Assembly (NCBI GenBank): GCA_002480495.1
Contig: DLCG01000005.1
Span: 155,326 to 219,325 of the forward strand
Origin: Rhodobiaceae bacterium UBA7804
GTDB taxonomy: Bacteria; Pseudomonadota; Alphaproteobacteria; Parvibaculales; Parvibaculaceae
DNA length: 64,000 nt
Direction of reading: 5' to 3'
A program made the translations under genes and the position numbers. The notes under the pieces were generated by a model, which saw nothing but the letters and a program-made list of their open reading frames with translations, made no database searches and was not told the origin of the DNA. Numbering within the stretch: position 1 is the stretch's first letter; each line of letters opens with the position of its first letter. Positions 52,368-63,022 of the stretch are shown in pieces.

Positions 52368-55300
52368 TTACTCTCCTGCTGCGGCCATGGTCTCCGCGCC
52401 TTCATGCGCGCGCTGCATTTCCCGAAGGGCACGGCGATATTCGACCGGCATGACCTTCCGGAACTTGGGCAGCATGGCCTCCCAGTTGTTCAGAATGTAC
52501 TGCGCACGCGCCGAGTTGGTGTAATGCGCATGATTTTCAATGAGCTGGTGCAGCCGCTCGGCATCGAAGCGGGTCATGTCGCTCATCACGTCCACGCGGC
52601 CGTGACTTTCGAGATCGCCTGTCTGGTGGCGGTGCCGCTCCATGAGTTCGAGCTCTTCCGACACGGGTTCGAGATCGACCATGGCGAGGTTGCAGCGCTG
52701 TTCGAACTTGCCATCCTCGTCCAGCACGTAGGCGATACCGCCCGACATGCCGGCCGCGAAGTTCCGTCCCGTCTCGCCGAGAACGACCACGATGCCGCCT
52801 GTCATGTATTCGCAGCCGTGATCGCCCGTACCTTCGACAACGGCGATCGCGCCGGAGTTGCGCACGGCGAAGCGCTCGCCCGCGACGCCGCGGAAGTAGC
52901 ACTCGCCGCTGATCGCTCCGTAGAGCACCGTGTTGCCCACAATGATCGATTTTTCGGGCACGATGCTGCACTGCTTGGGCGGATAGACGATGAGCCGGCC
53001 GCCTGAAAGGCCCTTGCCGACATAGTCGTTTGCTTCGCCTTCGAGCTCGAGCGTCACGCCCGCCGCGACCCAGGCGCCAAAGCTCTGGCCGGCAGTGCCG
53101 TTCAGCTTCACATGGATCGTGTCGTCGGGCAGGCCCGCATAGCCGTAGCGCTTCGCGATCTCGCCCGAGAGCATGGCACCTGTCGTCCGGTCCGTATTGC
53201 GGATCGGCAGTTCGATCTTCACGGGCTTGCGATGTTCGATGGCGTCTTGCGCCTTCTCGATCAGCGTGCGGTCCATGATGTCGTGGATCTTGTGATCCTG
53301 GCTTTCGCAGTGATGGATCGCGACATGCGCTGGCGCGGCGGGCTTGTGGAAGAGCTTCGAGAAATCGAGTCCCTTCGCCTTCCAGTGCTTCACGACCTTG
53401 CGCTTGTCGAGCATCTGCATCTGGCCGATCATCTCGTCCATCTTGCGGTAGCCCATCGCCGCCATGAGTTCGCGCACTTCTTCGGCAACGAAGAAGAAGT
53501 AGTTGATCACATGCTCGGGGGTGCCGACGAAACGCTTGCGAAGTTCGGGGTCCTGCGTGGCGACGCCGACGGGGCAGGTGTTCAGATGGCACTTGCGCAT
53601 CATGATGCAGCCTGCGGCGATGAGCGGAGCGGTCGCGAAGCCGAACTCATCCGCGCCGAGAAGCGCGCCGATCACGACGTCACGGCCGGTGCGCAGACCG
53701 CCGTCCACCTGCACGGCAATCCGGCCGCGAAGCTGGTTCATGACGAGCGTCTGGTGCGTTTCTGCGAGGCCGATTTCCCAGGGGCTGCCCGCATGCTTGA
53801 TCGAGGTCAGCGGGGAGGCGCCGGTGCCGCCTTCGAAACCGGAAATCGTCACATGGTCGGCGCGCGCCTTGGAAACGCCTGCGGCAACCGTGCCGACACC
53901 GACTTCGGAGACGAGCTTCACGGAGATCAGCGCGTCCTTGTTCGTGTTCTTCAGGTCGAAGATGAGCTGAGCCAGGTCTTCGATCGAGTAAATGTCGTGG
54001 TGCGGGGGCGGCGAGATGAGGCCCACGCCCGGGGTCGAATGGCGCACCTTGGCGATCACCGCGTCCACCTTGTGACCGGGCAGCTGTCCGCCTTCGCCGG
54101 GCTTCGCACCCTGCGCCATCTTGATCTGGATCATGTCGGAGTTGACGAGATACTCCGTCGTCACGCCGAAGCGGCCCGATGCCACCTGCTTGATCGACGA
54201 GCGCATGCTGTCGCCGTTCGGCAGCGGCTTGAAGCGGTCCACTTCCTCGCCGCCTTCGCCCGTGTTCGAGCGGCCGCCGATACGGTTCATCGCAAGCGCG
54301 AGCGTCGTGTGGGCTTCGCGGCTGATCGAACCGAAAGACATGGCGCCCGTCGCGAAACGCTTCACGATTTCGGAGGCGGGTTCGACTTCGTCCAGCGGAA
54401 CCGGCTTGCGGCCATCATCTTCCGCCGTCTTGATGTCGAAGAGGCCGCGGATCGTGAGCAGGCGCTCGTTCTGTTCGTTGATCTGGCGCGCGAATGCCCG
54501 GTACTTGTCCTGGCTGTTGCCGCGCACGGCGTGCTGCAAGTCGCGCACGCTGTCCGAGGTCCACGCGTGGTCTTCGCCCCGGATGCGGAGGGCATATTCG
54601 CCGCCCACTTCCAGCGAGTTGCGCAGAACCGGCGCATCGGAATAGGCAAGGCGGTGACGTTCGAATGTCTCGCGGGCGATTTCGGAAATACCTACGCCCT
54701 CGATCATAGAGACGGTGCCCGTGAAATACTTGTCGCAGAAGCTCGAAGCGAGGCCGACCGCATCGAAAATCTGCGCGCCGCAATAGGACTGGTAGGTCGA
54801 GATGCCCATCTTGGACATGACCTTCAGCAGGCCTTTGTCGATTGCCTTGATGTAGCGCTTCTCCGCTTCCTTCTGCGTCAGCCCTTCGTCCATGTGAGGA
54901 AGAAGTTCCGATAGCGTCTCGAAAGCGAGATAGGGGTTGATGGCTTCGGCGCCATAGCCCGCCAGACAGGCGAAGTGATGCACTTCGCGCGCTTCGCCGG
55001 TTTCGACGACGATGCCCACCTTGGTGCGGAGCCCCTTGCGGATCAGGTGATGATGCACGGCGGAAGTCGCAAGCAGCGCGGGAATGGCGATCCGCTCGGA
55101 CGAAACGAGACGGTCCGACAGGATCACGATGTTGTAGCCCTGATCCACCGCTTCTTCCGCGCGTTCGCACAGACGTTCAAGCATTTCGGCCAGTGCGTCT
55201 TCGCCGCGATCGACGGCAAAGGTTATGTCGAGAGTCTGGGTGCGGAAATGATTGTCCGCGACCTCGCCAATCATGCGTATCTTTTCCAGGTCCTCATTGG

Positions 55301-57062
55301 TCAGGATCGGCTGGCGCACTTCGAGGCGCTTCACCGATGACATGCCTTCGAGGTCGAGCAGGTTCGGGCGCGGGCCGATGAAGGAGACCAGCGACATGAC
55401 GAGCTCTTCGCGGATCGGGTCGATCGGCGGGTTCGTCACCTGCGCGAAGTTCTGCTTGAAATAGGTGTAGAGCAGCTTCGACTTGGAAGAGAGGGCCGAG
55501 ATGGGCGTGTCCGTGCCCATGGAGCCGACCGCTTCCTGGCCGTCCATCGCCATCGGCGTCATCAGGAACTTGATGTCTTCCTGCGTGTAGCCGAAAGCCT
55601 GCTGCGTATCGAGAAGCGAGCCATAAACCGGCTTCGTCAGCGAGCCGCGCGGGGCGGGCATTTCCTCAAGCTGGATCTGCGTCGCGTCGAGCCAGGACTG
55701 ATAAGGGTGCAGCTTCGCGAGATCGGCCTTCACTTCGGCGTCGGAGATGATCCGGCCCTGCTCAAGGTCGATGAGAAGCATCTTGCCCGGCTGAAGCCGC
55801 CACTTTTCGACGATCTTCTCTTCCGGCGCAGGCAGCACGCCCATTTCGGACGCCATCATCACGTCGCCGTCGTCGGTGACGTAATAGCGGGCAGGGCGCA
55901 GGCCGTTGCGGTCGAGGGTGGCGCCGATCTGGCGTCCGTCGGTAAAGGCGACTGCGGCCGGACCGTCCCACGGCTCCATCAGGGCCGCGTGGTATTCGTA
56001 GAAGGCGCGGCGCTCGTCATCCATGAGCGGGTTGCCCGCCCAGGCTTCCGGAATGAGCATCATCATCGCGTGGGTAAGCGAGTAGCCGCCCATGACGAGA
56101 AGTTCGAGCGCATTGTCGAAACAGGCCGTGTCCGACTGCTCGTGAACGGCGATCGGCCAGATCTTCTTGATGTCCTCGCCGAGAAGCTCCGACTCCATCG
56201 TCGCATAGCGCGCCGCGAGCCAGTTCACGTTGCCGCGCTTCGTGTTGATCTCGCCATTGTGGCAGATCATGCGGAAGGGATGCGCGAGGCTCCAGGTCGG
56301 GAATGTGTTGGTCGAGAAACGCTGGTGAACGAGGGCGAGGGCTGTCGTCATCTCGGGGTCGGTCAGATCCTTGTAGTACTGGCCGACCTGAGCCGCGAGC
56401 AGCATGCCCTTGTAGACGATGGTGCGCGAAGAGAACGAAGGAATATAAAGTTCCTCCGGCACATGGCCTTCTTCCGCGAGCAGCGTGTTGAAGATGCGCT
56501 TGCGGATGACGAAGAGCTTGCGCTCGAATGCGTCCTGGTCGGCGCAAGAGGCGGAGCGCGCGACAAATACCTGCATGTGATAGGGCTCGGTCGGCTTCAC
56601 CGACTCGCCCAGATCGGAGTTGTCGACAGGCACGTCGCGCCAGCCAAGCACGGTCTGGCCTTCCTCGGCGACGATCTTGTTCACAAGTTCGACGATCTTC
56701 TGGCGCGCATCCGCCGCCTTCGGCAGAAACAGCATGCCGACGCCGTAATGGCCTTCCTGCGGAAGCTCGATGCCGAGCTTCCTTGTTTCCTTGCGGAAGA
56801 AGGCGTCCGGCATCTGGATCAGGATGCCCGCGCCGTCGCCGGCCTTCGGGTCCGCGCCGACGGCGCCGCGATGCTCGAGATTCTCGAGAATCTTCAGGCC
56901 GTCCTGAATCATCTTGTGGGATTTTCGGTTGTGGATGTTCGCGATGAAGCCGATGCCGCAGGCATCGTGCTCGTTACGGGGGTCATAAAGTCCCTGCGCC
57001 TCGGGGAGTCCCGCCACGCGCTGGGCCTTGACCAGGCTCAGATCTTCCCGCTTCTGCGTCAT
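52368..57062 (-). CDS. gltB: Glutamate synthase [NADPH] large subunit
   Basis: The 1564-residue protein has all GltB domains. A class II glutamine amidotransferase starts at Cys35 ([13 protein letters not shown]) after a propeptide that must be removed. A central domain, an FMN-binding synthase domain (about 850-1230, including [20 protein letters not shown]), [3Fe-4S] cysteines in [19 protein letters not shown] (about 1147-1165) and a C-terminal Gly-x-Gly-x-Gly helix domain follow. It releases ammonia from glutamine and adds it to 2-oxoglutarate. It is preceded by a long non-coding region that should hold its promoter. Confidence 0.96.
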   Translation of the reverse strand: MTQKREDLSLVKAQRVAGLPEAQGLYDPRNEHDACGIGFIANIHNRKSHKMIQDGLKILENLEHRGAVGADPKAGDGAGILIQMPDAFFRKETRKLGIELPQEGHYGVGMLFLPKAADARQKIVELVNKIVAEEGQTVLGWRDVPVDNSDLGESVKPTEPYHMQVFVARSASCADQDAFERKLFVIRKRIFNTLLAEEGHVPEELYIPSFSSRTIVYKGMLLAAQVGQYYKDLTDPEMTTALALVHQRFSTNTFPTWSLAHPFRMICHNGEINTKRGNVNWLAARYATMESELLGEDIKKIWPIAVHEQSDTACFDNALELLVMGGYSLTHAMMMLIPEAWAGNPLMDDERRAFYEYHAALMEPWDGPAAVAFTDGRQIGATLDRNGLRPARYYVTDDGDVMMASEMGVLPAPEEKIVEKWRLQPGKMLLIDLEQGRIISDAEVKADLAKLHPYQSWLDATQIQLEEMPAPRGSLTKPVYGSLLDTQQAFGYTQEDIKFLMTPMAMDGQEAVGSMGTDTPISALSSKSKLLYTYFKQNFAQVTNPPIDPIREELVMSLVSFIGPRPNLLDLEGMSSVKRLEVRQPILTNEDLEKIRMIGEVADNHFRTQTLDITFAVDRGEDALAEMLERLCERAEEAVDQGYNIVILSDRLVSSERIAIPALLATSAVHHHLIRKGLRTKVGIVVETGEAREVHHFACLAGYGAEAINPYLAFETLSELLPHMDEGLTQKEAEKRYIKAIDKGLLKVMSKMGISTYQSYCGAQIFDAVGLASSFCDKYFTGTVSMIEGVGISEIARETFERHRLAYSDAPVLRNSLEVGGEYALRIRGEDHAWTSDSVRDLQHAVRGNSQDKYRAFARQINEQNERLLTIRGLFDIKTAEDDGRKPVPLDEVEPASEIVKRFATGAMSFGSISREAHTTLALAMNRIGGRSNTGEGGEEVDRFKPLPNGDSMRSSIKQVASGRFGVTTEYLVNSDMIQIKMAQGAKPGEGGQLPGHKVDAVIAKVRHSTPGVGLISPPPHHDIYSIEDLAQLIFDLKNTNKDALISVKLVSEVGVGTVAAGVSKARADHVTISGFEGGTGASPLTSIKHAGSPWEIGLAETHQTLVMNQLRGRIAVQVDGGLRTGRDVVIGALLGADEFGFATAPLIAAGCIMMRKCHLNTCPVGVATQDPELRKRFVGTPEHVINYFFFVAEEVRELMAAMGYRKMDEMIGQMQMLDKRKVVKHWKAKGLDFSKLFHKPAAPAHVAIHHCESQDHKIHDIMDRTLIEKAQDAIEHRKPVKIELPIRNTDRTTGAMLSGEIAKRYGYAGLPDDTIHVKLNGTAGQSFGAWVAAGVTLELEGEANDYVGKGLSGGRLIVYPPKQCSIVPEKSIIVGNTVLYGAISGECYFRGVAGERFAVRNSGAIAVVEGTGDHGCEYMTGGIVVVLGETGRNFAAGMSGGIAYVLDEDGKFEQRCNLAMVDLEPVSEELELMERHRHQTGDLESHGRVDVMSDMTRFDAERLHQLIENHAHYTNSARAQYILNNWEAMLPKFRKVMPVEYRRALREMQRAHEGAETMAAAGE

Positions 57063-57692
57063 ACCATCCCATCCTTCACCCGGACCTGCGTTGCCGGATT
57101 ACTCCCGGTTTGCGGCGCAGGTCGCCTCGACGTCTTCAACATTTTCGCCCGCACGGCTCCCTTCCCCCTGAGCCCTTCCGGCCGAAGCCCCGATTCCACG
57201 GGGCGGGGGACGCTAGCGAACCGCACGCGTTATCGCAAAGGTCCCGGCCGAAAATTCCGGCGAGACTGATCACCGCTGAATCGCTTCCGCGATCCGCTTT
57301 CCGGTACGCTCGAACGCCCTGCCGAAGCCGGCGCCCTTGCATACCCTTGCAGTGCCGCCATCTTCGACGGAGCTTTCTGCTGGGTGCTCCCTATTGCCCG
57401 GAGCGGAGGCTTACTGGCAGGCCTGACCGCAGGTCTTTCCGGTCAGCCAATCGTGCCGGAAAAGCACTGCTTCCCCAGCAGGCGGAATATGCCAAACCCG
57501 CCCCCCTGAATCAAGCAAATAAGACAGGAATGCTGACCTATAATTGAGATTCGTTCGCAATGTTTCTTACAGGTAATTTTCGGCGGTTTCCCGGGCGTCG
57601 GGCCTCTGCCATGTTGGCTATCACAAGAAGATGAAAGCCGCGCGATGAATCCCGGGCTGGCAGGAAAATCATAATAAATAGGGAGAAGAGGC
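57063..57692. other. Non-coding region of about 630 bases upstream of gltB
   Basis: No supported gene. It separates gltB from the divergent VOC gene and should hold both promoters. A bulged stem-loop (about 57418-57446; GGC(C)TGACC pairing with GGTCAGCC) and a TATAAT-like box at 57540 are visible, but no complete promoter can be assigned with confidence. An open frame on the plus strand at 57110-57547 is Arg- and Pro-rich and looks like a chance frame. Confidence 0.5.
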
Positions 57693-58559
57693 ATGCTGAG
57701 CAGGATCGACAGGGTACAGCTCGCAGTGCCGGATGCCACGATGGCTGCCGAAGGCTGGATTGCGCTTCTTGGGGCCGAGCGTGCCGGCGAGGACCGGGTG
57801 GCGGGGCTTGCCGCCCGGCGGACAAGGCTCCGCGCCGGCACGGGCTGGGTTGAACTTCTTTCGCCCGATGGCGCGGGCCCGGTCGCGGACGCCGTTGCGA
57901 GCCGTGGCGCCCATCTTTATGCGGCGGGTGCCGCCACGCCGGATCTTGCTTCGCTGCGCAAATATCTGGAGCAGCGGGGCGTCGATCCGCTGTCGGAAGG
58001 CGGGCAGCTTCATCTCGACATGGGGGACACCGGTATCGAGGGGCTTCGCGTCGTGGTCAGCGAGGATGAGGCGCTTCCCGCAGTCGGCGATATCGACTTC
58101 TTCTATGAGGTGACGCTCCTCTCTGACAGCACCAAGGATGTCACGCGAGCGCTCAACGCGCTGTTCGGTCTCGACGACAGCAACTACACCGAGATCGTCT
58201 CCGACGTTTTCGGCTATCGCGGCACGTTGACGCTCTTCGAAAGGGACCAGCTTCACCGCCTCGAAGTGATCGAACCCACGACTCCCGGCACCACCATGGA
58301 CCGCTACTTCCGCAAGTTCGGACAGAGCCTCTACATGGCCTTTGCCGAAACGAGCCGCATAAATCTTATTGCCGAGCGCGCGGCTGCTTCGGGCGCCGGC
58401 CACACGATCGACCGTCCGGAGACCCGCGCCTCGCATCTGCCCTGCGATCAGCTCTGGCTTCATCCCAAAGCCCTTGGCGGCATGATGCTCGGTCTTTCGC
58501 GGCCCAGCATGGCATGGGCCTGGTCCGGTCATCCCGAACGCGTGGAGTCTTTGGCCTGA
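57693..58559 (+). CDS. VOC-superfamily protein
   Basis: The 288-residue protein has two beta-alpha-beta-beta-beta modules of the glyoxalase/VOC type, starting with LSRIDRVQLAVPDATMAAEG and, in the second half, IDFFYEVTLLSDSTKD. Possible metal ligands are His, Glu and Asp in the beta strands (HLYAAG, LHLDMGD). The specific reaction cannot be named: the superfamily covers dioxygenases, epimerases and lyases. GGGAGAAGAGG before the ATG gives a strong start. It is followed after 59 bases by the threonine aldolase gene. Confidence 0.7.
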   Translation: MLSRIDRVQLAVPDATMAAEGWIALLGAERAGEDRVAGLAARRTRLRAGTGWVELLSPDGAGPVADAVASRGAHLYAAGAATPDLASLRKYLEQRGVDPLSEGGQLHLDMGDTGIEGLRVVVSEDEALPAVGDIDFFYEVTLLSDSTKDVTRALNALFGLDDSNYTEIVSDVFGYRGTLTLFERDQLHRLEVIEPTTPGTTMDRYFRKFGQSLYMAFAETSRINLIAERAAASGAGHTIDRPETRASHLPCDQLWLHPKALGGMMLGLSRPSMAWAWSGHPERVESLA

Positions 58560-58618
58560 GATCGCTTCCCGCTTTTCGCCGCCTTCGCTAGGATCCGCGC
58601 TTCGTAGAAGGACCGGTC

Positions 58619-59656
58619 ATGGATTTCACCAGCGACAATGCATCGGGCATCGCGCCCGAGATACTGGAGGCGCTTTCCCGCGCCAATACGGGAACGGCTG
58701 CGTCCTATGGCGCCGACGAATTCACTGCAAGGCTGAGAAAGCGCTTCTGCGACGTCTTCGAACATGAAGTCGAGGTTTTTCCGGTTGTAACGGGCACCGC
58801 AGCAAATGCCCTCGCGCTCGCTGCCATTGCGCCGCCTTACGGCGCTGTATTCTGCCACGAACTGGCACATGTCCATCTGGACGAGTGCGGGGCGCCGGAG
58901 ATGTTCTCGGGCGGGGCGAAGCTGGTTCCGGTAGGCGGCGCGGACGCCAGGATCGATGCTGCTCTCCTGCAAGCCGAACTTGCGAAACTCCCTGCAGGTG
59001 TCGTCCATCACGTTCAGCCCGCGGCACTCACGCTTACCCAGTCGACGGAACTCGGATCTGTCTATCGCAACGAGGACATTGCCGCGCTTGCGGAAATCGC
59101 GCGTGCGCGCGGTCTTCTCATTCACATGGATGGAGCACGTTTCGCCAATGCGCTTGCGTCGCTTTCCGTCTCTCCCGCCGAGGCAACATGGAAGTCGGGC
59201 GTCGACCTCATGTCCTTCGGCGCGACGAAGAACGGCGCCATGGCCGCGGAAGCGGTCATCGTCTTCAATCCCGATGTCGCCCGCGATCTTGCTTTCCGCC
59301 GCAAGCGTGCCGGGCATCTTCTCTCCAAGATGCGCTTTGTATCCGCGCAGCTCGAAGCCTATCTCGAGGACGGGCTCTGGCTTCGTCTCGCGGCCCATGC
59401 GAATTCCATGGCGTCCCGGGTCGCGGACGGCTTGCGTTCATATCAGGCCGCCTCGCTTCATCTCGATCCGCAGGCAAACGAGATATTCGTCCGGCTGCCA
59501 TCCGCCGATGTGAGGCGGCTCAAGGATGCCGGCGCCAGGTTTCACAAATGGCCCATGCCGGGTGACAGCGAAGCCGGGCATACCATCCGTCTCGTCACTT
59601 CCTTCAGCACGACGCCCGAGGAAACGGACCGTTTCATATCGGTATTAAGAGGCTGA
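58619..59656 (+). CDS. Low-specificity L-threonine aldolase
   Basis: The 345-residue protein is a PLP-dependent beta-eliminating lyase. It has MDFTSDNASGIAPEILEALS at the start, VVTGTAANALALAAIAPPYG for cofactor binding, IHMDGARFANALASL with the PLP Asp, and SFGATKNGAMAAEAV with the Schiff-base Lys. It splits threonine or allo-threonine to glycine and acetaldehyde. The family also acts on beta-phenylserine-type substrates. It is probably transcribed with the VOC gene. Confidence 0.9.
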   Translation: MDFTSDNASGIAPEILEALSRANTGTAASYGADEFTARLRKRFCDVFEHEVEVFPVVTGTAANALALAAIAPPYGAVFCHELAHVHLDECGAPEMFSGGAKLVPVGGADARIDAALLQAELAKLPAGVVHHVQPAALTLTQSTELGSVYRNEDIAALAEIARARGLLIHMDGARFANALASLSVSPAEATWKSGVDLMSFGATKNGAMAAEAVIVFNPDVARDLAFRRKRAGHLLSKMRFVSAQLEAYLEDGLWLRLAAHANSMASRVADGLRSYQAASLHLDPQANEIFVRLPSADVRRLKDAGARFHKWPMPGDSEAGHTIRLVTSFSTTPEETDRFISVLRG

Positions 59657-59736
59657 ACCGCCTTCAGCATTCATTAAGCGGGCTCCCTTAGGCTGACCTT
59701 GGCGAAATCGTGCGTTCAGTGCGGGAGCGGGGATCG

Positions 59737-60171
59737 ATGGGGATTCCGAAAGATGGGAACAAGGCGGATTTCGACAGCCTGATCGCGCAAGCGGAGGCTG
59801 CGGTCGAGGCCCTGCGCGACACCTATCGCCAGCAGCTTGCATCGGATGTCGGCGAACTCGGTGCGATCTGGGCTCGCTACGAAGAAGGTGCGCCGCTCGA
59901 AGAGACGCTCGATGCTCTTCATGCGGTGGCACACAACATCAAGGGGCAGGGTGGCTCTTTCGGTTATGACCTTGTGACCGATATCGGTGCTTCCTTCTGC
60001 GACTATCTGCGTAGTGGCGAACGGCAATCACCGGAAGAGCTCAATATCGTCAACATGCATATCCGTATGCTGAAGACGGTGTCGGATCACGATATTTCCG
60101 GCGATGGAGGAGAGACGGGGCAGCGGATCGTCGAAAAGCTCTGCCTGCTTACCGGCCGCCACGAGGAGTGA
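59737..60171 (+). CDS. Hpt-domain phosphotransfer protein
   Basis: The 144-residue protein is helical and carries the Hpt phosphotransfer signature LHAVAHNIKGQGGSFGYDLV with His66, Lys69 and Gly70. It begins with MGIPKDGNKADFDSLI, and its start lies behind GGGAGCGGGGA. It faces a hybrid histidine kinase (convergent, 18 bases apart) whose receiver domain could pass phosphate to it. The final response regulator is not encoded here. Confidence 0.8.
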   Translation: MGIPKDGNKADFDSLIAQAEAAVEALRDTYRQQLASDVGELGAIWARYEEGAPLEETLDALHAVAHNIKGQGGSFGYDLVTDIGASFCDYLRSGERQSPEELNIVNMHIRMLKTVSDHDISGDGGETGQRIVEKLCLLTGRHEE

Positions 60172-60189
60172 CGAAAACGCCTGTCGCGC

Positions 60190-62745
60190 TCAGGCGGTCA
60201 TTTTCTCAAGTTCGTCCAGCATTCCGTTCAGAGCGCGTTGCGCAAGCAGGGACGGTTCTTCTTCATCGTCGTTTTCGCCACCGCCCGCCTCGACAATCGG
60301 TCGCGGACCTTCTCCGATATTGCGGGTTTCGGCGATCGCACGCATCATTTCTGAAACCAGAACATCGATATTGAAGGGCTTGGAGACGAAGCCGTCCATG
60401 CCGGCTGCCCGGTACGTATCGCTGTGGCCTGCCATCGCGTGCGCCGTGAGGGCGACGATCGGTATGTTCCTCCAGGGTTCGTCAGCGGCGCGGATCACCT
60501 TCGTTGCCTGGATGCCATCCATGAGAGGCATCTGTATGTCCATCAGGATGATGTCGAAACTGTGCTCGCGCAGAATGCGGATCGCCTCAACGCCGTTCTC
60601 GGCGATGGTGAGTTCGTGTCCGAGGCGCTCCATCACGGCTGACATGAGCTTCTGATTGACCGGCTGGTCTTCCGCGAGAAGTATCTTCAACGGTCCCTGC
60701 AGTTGCGGCGTCTCCGTCACCGAATCTGGCGAGCGGTGATGTTCCTCCATGGCCGTCGTGCCGACCCGCACGGGCAGCCGCACGGTGAAGGTGCTTCCTT
60801 CCTCCTCGATGCTTTCGACGCCAACCGTACCGTCCATCAGGGTCACGAGCTCCCGCGTGATCGCGAGACCGAGGCCTGTGCCGCCATAGGTGCGGGAGAT
60901 GGACGAGTCCGCCTGCTGGAAGCGTGTGAAGAGACGCGGCAGCATCGCCTTCGGAATGCCGATGCCGGTGTCGCGAACCCGGTAGATGAGTTCGACCTTG
61001 CCCGTATTGCCGAGCGGGTGAGCCGAGAGCGAGACGTTGACTTCCCCCGCGGGCGTGAACTTGATCGCGTTGCCGATAAGATTGAAGAGAATTTGCCGCA
61101 GGCGGGTCGGGTCGCTCACGATCTCCGCCGGAATATCGCCGATCACCGACTTTGTCAGCTTCAGGCGCTTTTCCGCGGCGTTGGGACGCAGCACTTCCAC
61201 CACCGTTTCGAGAATTCCGACCGGCGATGTCGGCCCGTAGTCGAGTTCGAGACGTCCCGCCTCGAGCTTCGAGAGGTCTAGAATGTCGTTCAGGATCGTC
61301 AGCAGACACTCGCCCGATTCCCGGATGGTCGCGATGCGGTCTCTCTGCTGATCTGTCAGTTCGCCGGAGAGAAGCAGATCCGCCATGCCGATCACACCGT
61401 TCATCGGCGTGCGCAGCTCGTGGCTCATCGTGGCGAGGAATGCGGATTTGGCGCGGTTCGCGTTCTCCGCCGCTTCCTTCGCGACGGAAAGATCGTGCGC
61501 CGCTTCGGCGAGCTTTGCCCGCTCCTGTTCGAGCTGGATCGAGGTATGCTGCAGGTCGAGAATCCGGTCCTGCAGTTCGAGCTGGCTGCGCTTCAGCTTG
61601 ATTTCGGTCTGCTTGCCTTTCGTGATGTCGGTTTCGACAACGATATAGTTGCGGATCGCGCCGCGCCGGTCGCGGATCGGGCGAACCTCGATCGCCGCCC
61701 AGTATTGCCGTCCCTGCTTGGTGAGACTGATCGTCTCGACATTGCGGCCTTCGCCGTCCGCCGCACTTTCGGCAAGTATCTTCAGCGCACCTGCGCCGGG
61801 GTAGTAACCGAGAATCTCCGACGGGTGGCGGCCTTCCACATCGGGGCGTCCGAAGCCCGTCATCTGAATGAAGCCCGCATTGGCCCATAGAACCAGGCCA
61901 GTGCGATCGGCGATCAGAACGCCTGAGTCCGTTCCATTGGCGACGAGAGCAAGGCGTTCATTTTCGCGCAGGCTGTTCTGAAGCCTGCCAAAAACTTGCG
62001 CAAAGAGGCCGGAAAGGTCGTGGAGTTCGCCTTTCGGAATGTCGGCCGGAGGCTCGAACCTTCCGCGCTCGCTTGCGCGCACGGCTGCGGCGAGGCGCCC
62101 GATGGGACCTATCACGGCGCGGTGCAGCAGAAAGAAAAGTGCCCCCATGAGCACGATCGCCGTCACGACGCGGCGGAAAAGCGATGCGAAGATCGAGGCG
62201 CTAAGTTCGGCGCGGGCGGGACGAAGATCGACAAAGCTCACCGTTACCAGTTCTTGCTCCGGCACGGCGGCGGCATAGATCCACCCTTCGATATCGCCGA
62301 ATGCCTTTTCGAAACTCTGGGGCCGGCGCAGGATGAAACTTGCATTGATCGCGGTGCGCACGTCCGGGTCGTTGAGAAAAGTGCTCGCGTTTGCGAAACG
62401 TGCTGTATCTTCGCCCGCCAGAATCCGTCCGGCGCTGTCGATGAGATAGATGGCGAGGAATTCCTCGTTCCAGATGGCCTCGCGGCGTGTCGCCTGCGCG
62501 GCCTCGGCCGGACCGAAATCATTGTCGAGCTGGGATCGCATCGCCAGATGCCGGCTGATTGCCGCCGCGCGCTGTTCAACATTGGCGAACATCACGTCGC
62601 GCAGTTGATAGTAGTCGATCACGGACTGGAAGGCTGTGATGAAAAGCAGGAGAGTCAGCATCTTGAGCGCGAGGTCGCGCGCTGTCGGCCCGACAAACGA
62701 GCGAACCAGATGACGATTGAATGCGCCGCGCTTGACCTTGCGCAT
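60190..62745 (-). CDS. Hybrid sensor histidine kinase with PAS and receiver domains
   Basis: The 851-residue protein has an N-terminal membrane helix ([20 protein letters not shown]), a periplasmic sensing region (about 55-180), a second helix ([20 protein letters not shown]) and HAMP. PAS ([20 protein letters not shown]), a coiled coil, HisKA ([20 protein letters not shown]) and HATPase_c ([34 protein letters not shown]) follow. A C-terminal receiver has Asp in [15 protein letters not shown]. The ATG at 62745 is chosen because earlier starts have no ribosome-binding site. The Hpt gene facing it probably extends the phosphorelay. Confidence 0.92.
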   Translation of the reverse strand: MRKVKRGAFNRHLVRSFVGPTARDLALKMLTLLLFITAFQSVIDYYQLRDVMFANVEQRAAAISRHLAMRSQLDNDFGPAEAAQATRREAIWNEEFLAIYLIDSAGRILAGEDTARFANASTFLNDPDVRTAINASFILRRPQSFEKAFGDIEGWIYAAAVPEQELVTVSFVDLRPARAELSASIFASLFRRVVTAIVLMGALFFLLHRAVIGPIGRLAAAVRASERGRFEPPADIPKGELHDLSGLFAQVFGRLQNSLRENERLALVANGTDSGVLIADRTGLVLWANAGFIQMTGFGRPDVEGRHPSEILGYYPGAGALKILAESAADGEGRNVETISLTKQGRQYWAAIEVRPIRDRRGAIRNYIVVETDITKGKQTEIKLKRSQLELQDRILDLQHTSIQLEQERAKLAEAAHDLSVAKEAAENANRAKSAFLATMSHELRTPMNGVIGMADLLLSGELTDQQRDRIATIRESGECLLTILNDILDLSKLEAGRLELDYGPTSPVGILETVVEVLRPNAAEKRLKLTKSVIGDIPAEIVSDPTRLRQILFNLIGNAIKFTPAGEVNVSLSAHPLGNTGKVELIYRVRDTGIGIPKAMLPRLFTRFQQADSSISRTYGGTGLGLAITRELVTLMDGTVGVESIEEEGSTFTVRLPVRVGTTAMEEHHRSPDSVTETPQLQGPLKILLAEDQPVNQKLMSAVMERLGHELTIAENGVEAIRILREHSFDIILMDIQMPLMDGIQATKVIRAADEPWRNIPIVALTAHAMAGHSDTYRAAGMDGFVSKPFNIDVLVSEMMRAIAETRNIGEGPRPIVEAGGGENDDEEEPSLLAQRALNGMLDELEKMTA

Positions 62746-62848
62746 GATTCTGTAAGTCCCGCCGGAGTTTCCAGCCGTCAAAATATTGAGGCCCCTCCCG
62801 GCCGTTCCACCCTTGCGGATGCAATATTCTCTCATAACAGCGTGTGAG

Positions 62849-62863
62849 TTAACGCGGGGCTAA
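62849..62863. promoter_or_regulatory. Near-perfect CtrA-type box upstream of the hybrid kinase
   Basis: TTAA (62849-62852), seven bases, CTAA (62860-62863). One base differs from the CtrA motif. It resembles the pseB-galT box, including the GC-rich centre. It lies about 100 bases upstream of the chosen kinase start on the minus strand. Confidence 0.35.
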
Positions 62864-63022
62864 GAACCTTCTTGTGCCCCAATCGGCCGCCGTTTTCTTT
62901 GAATGATTTCAATCTGTTACAAATCGGCCCCGATACGGTGCCTCGCCGCATGCACCTGTCGCCATTGCGCGTTAGTGTGGTTGTCGCGTCACGCATTTCT
63001 GACGAGGCCAACGGGATAATCC

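Noticed and set aside
57110..57547. 145-codon frame upstream of gltB
   Set aside because: Composition is Arg/Pro/Ser-rich, with no ribosome-binding site and no recognisable domain.
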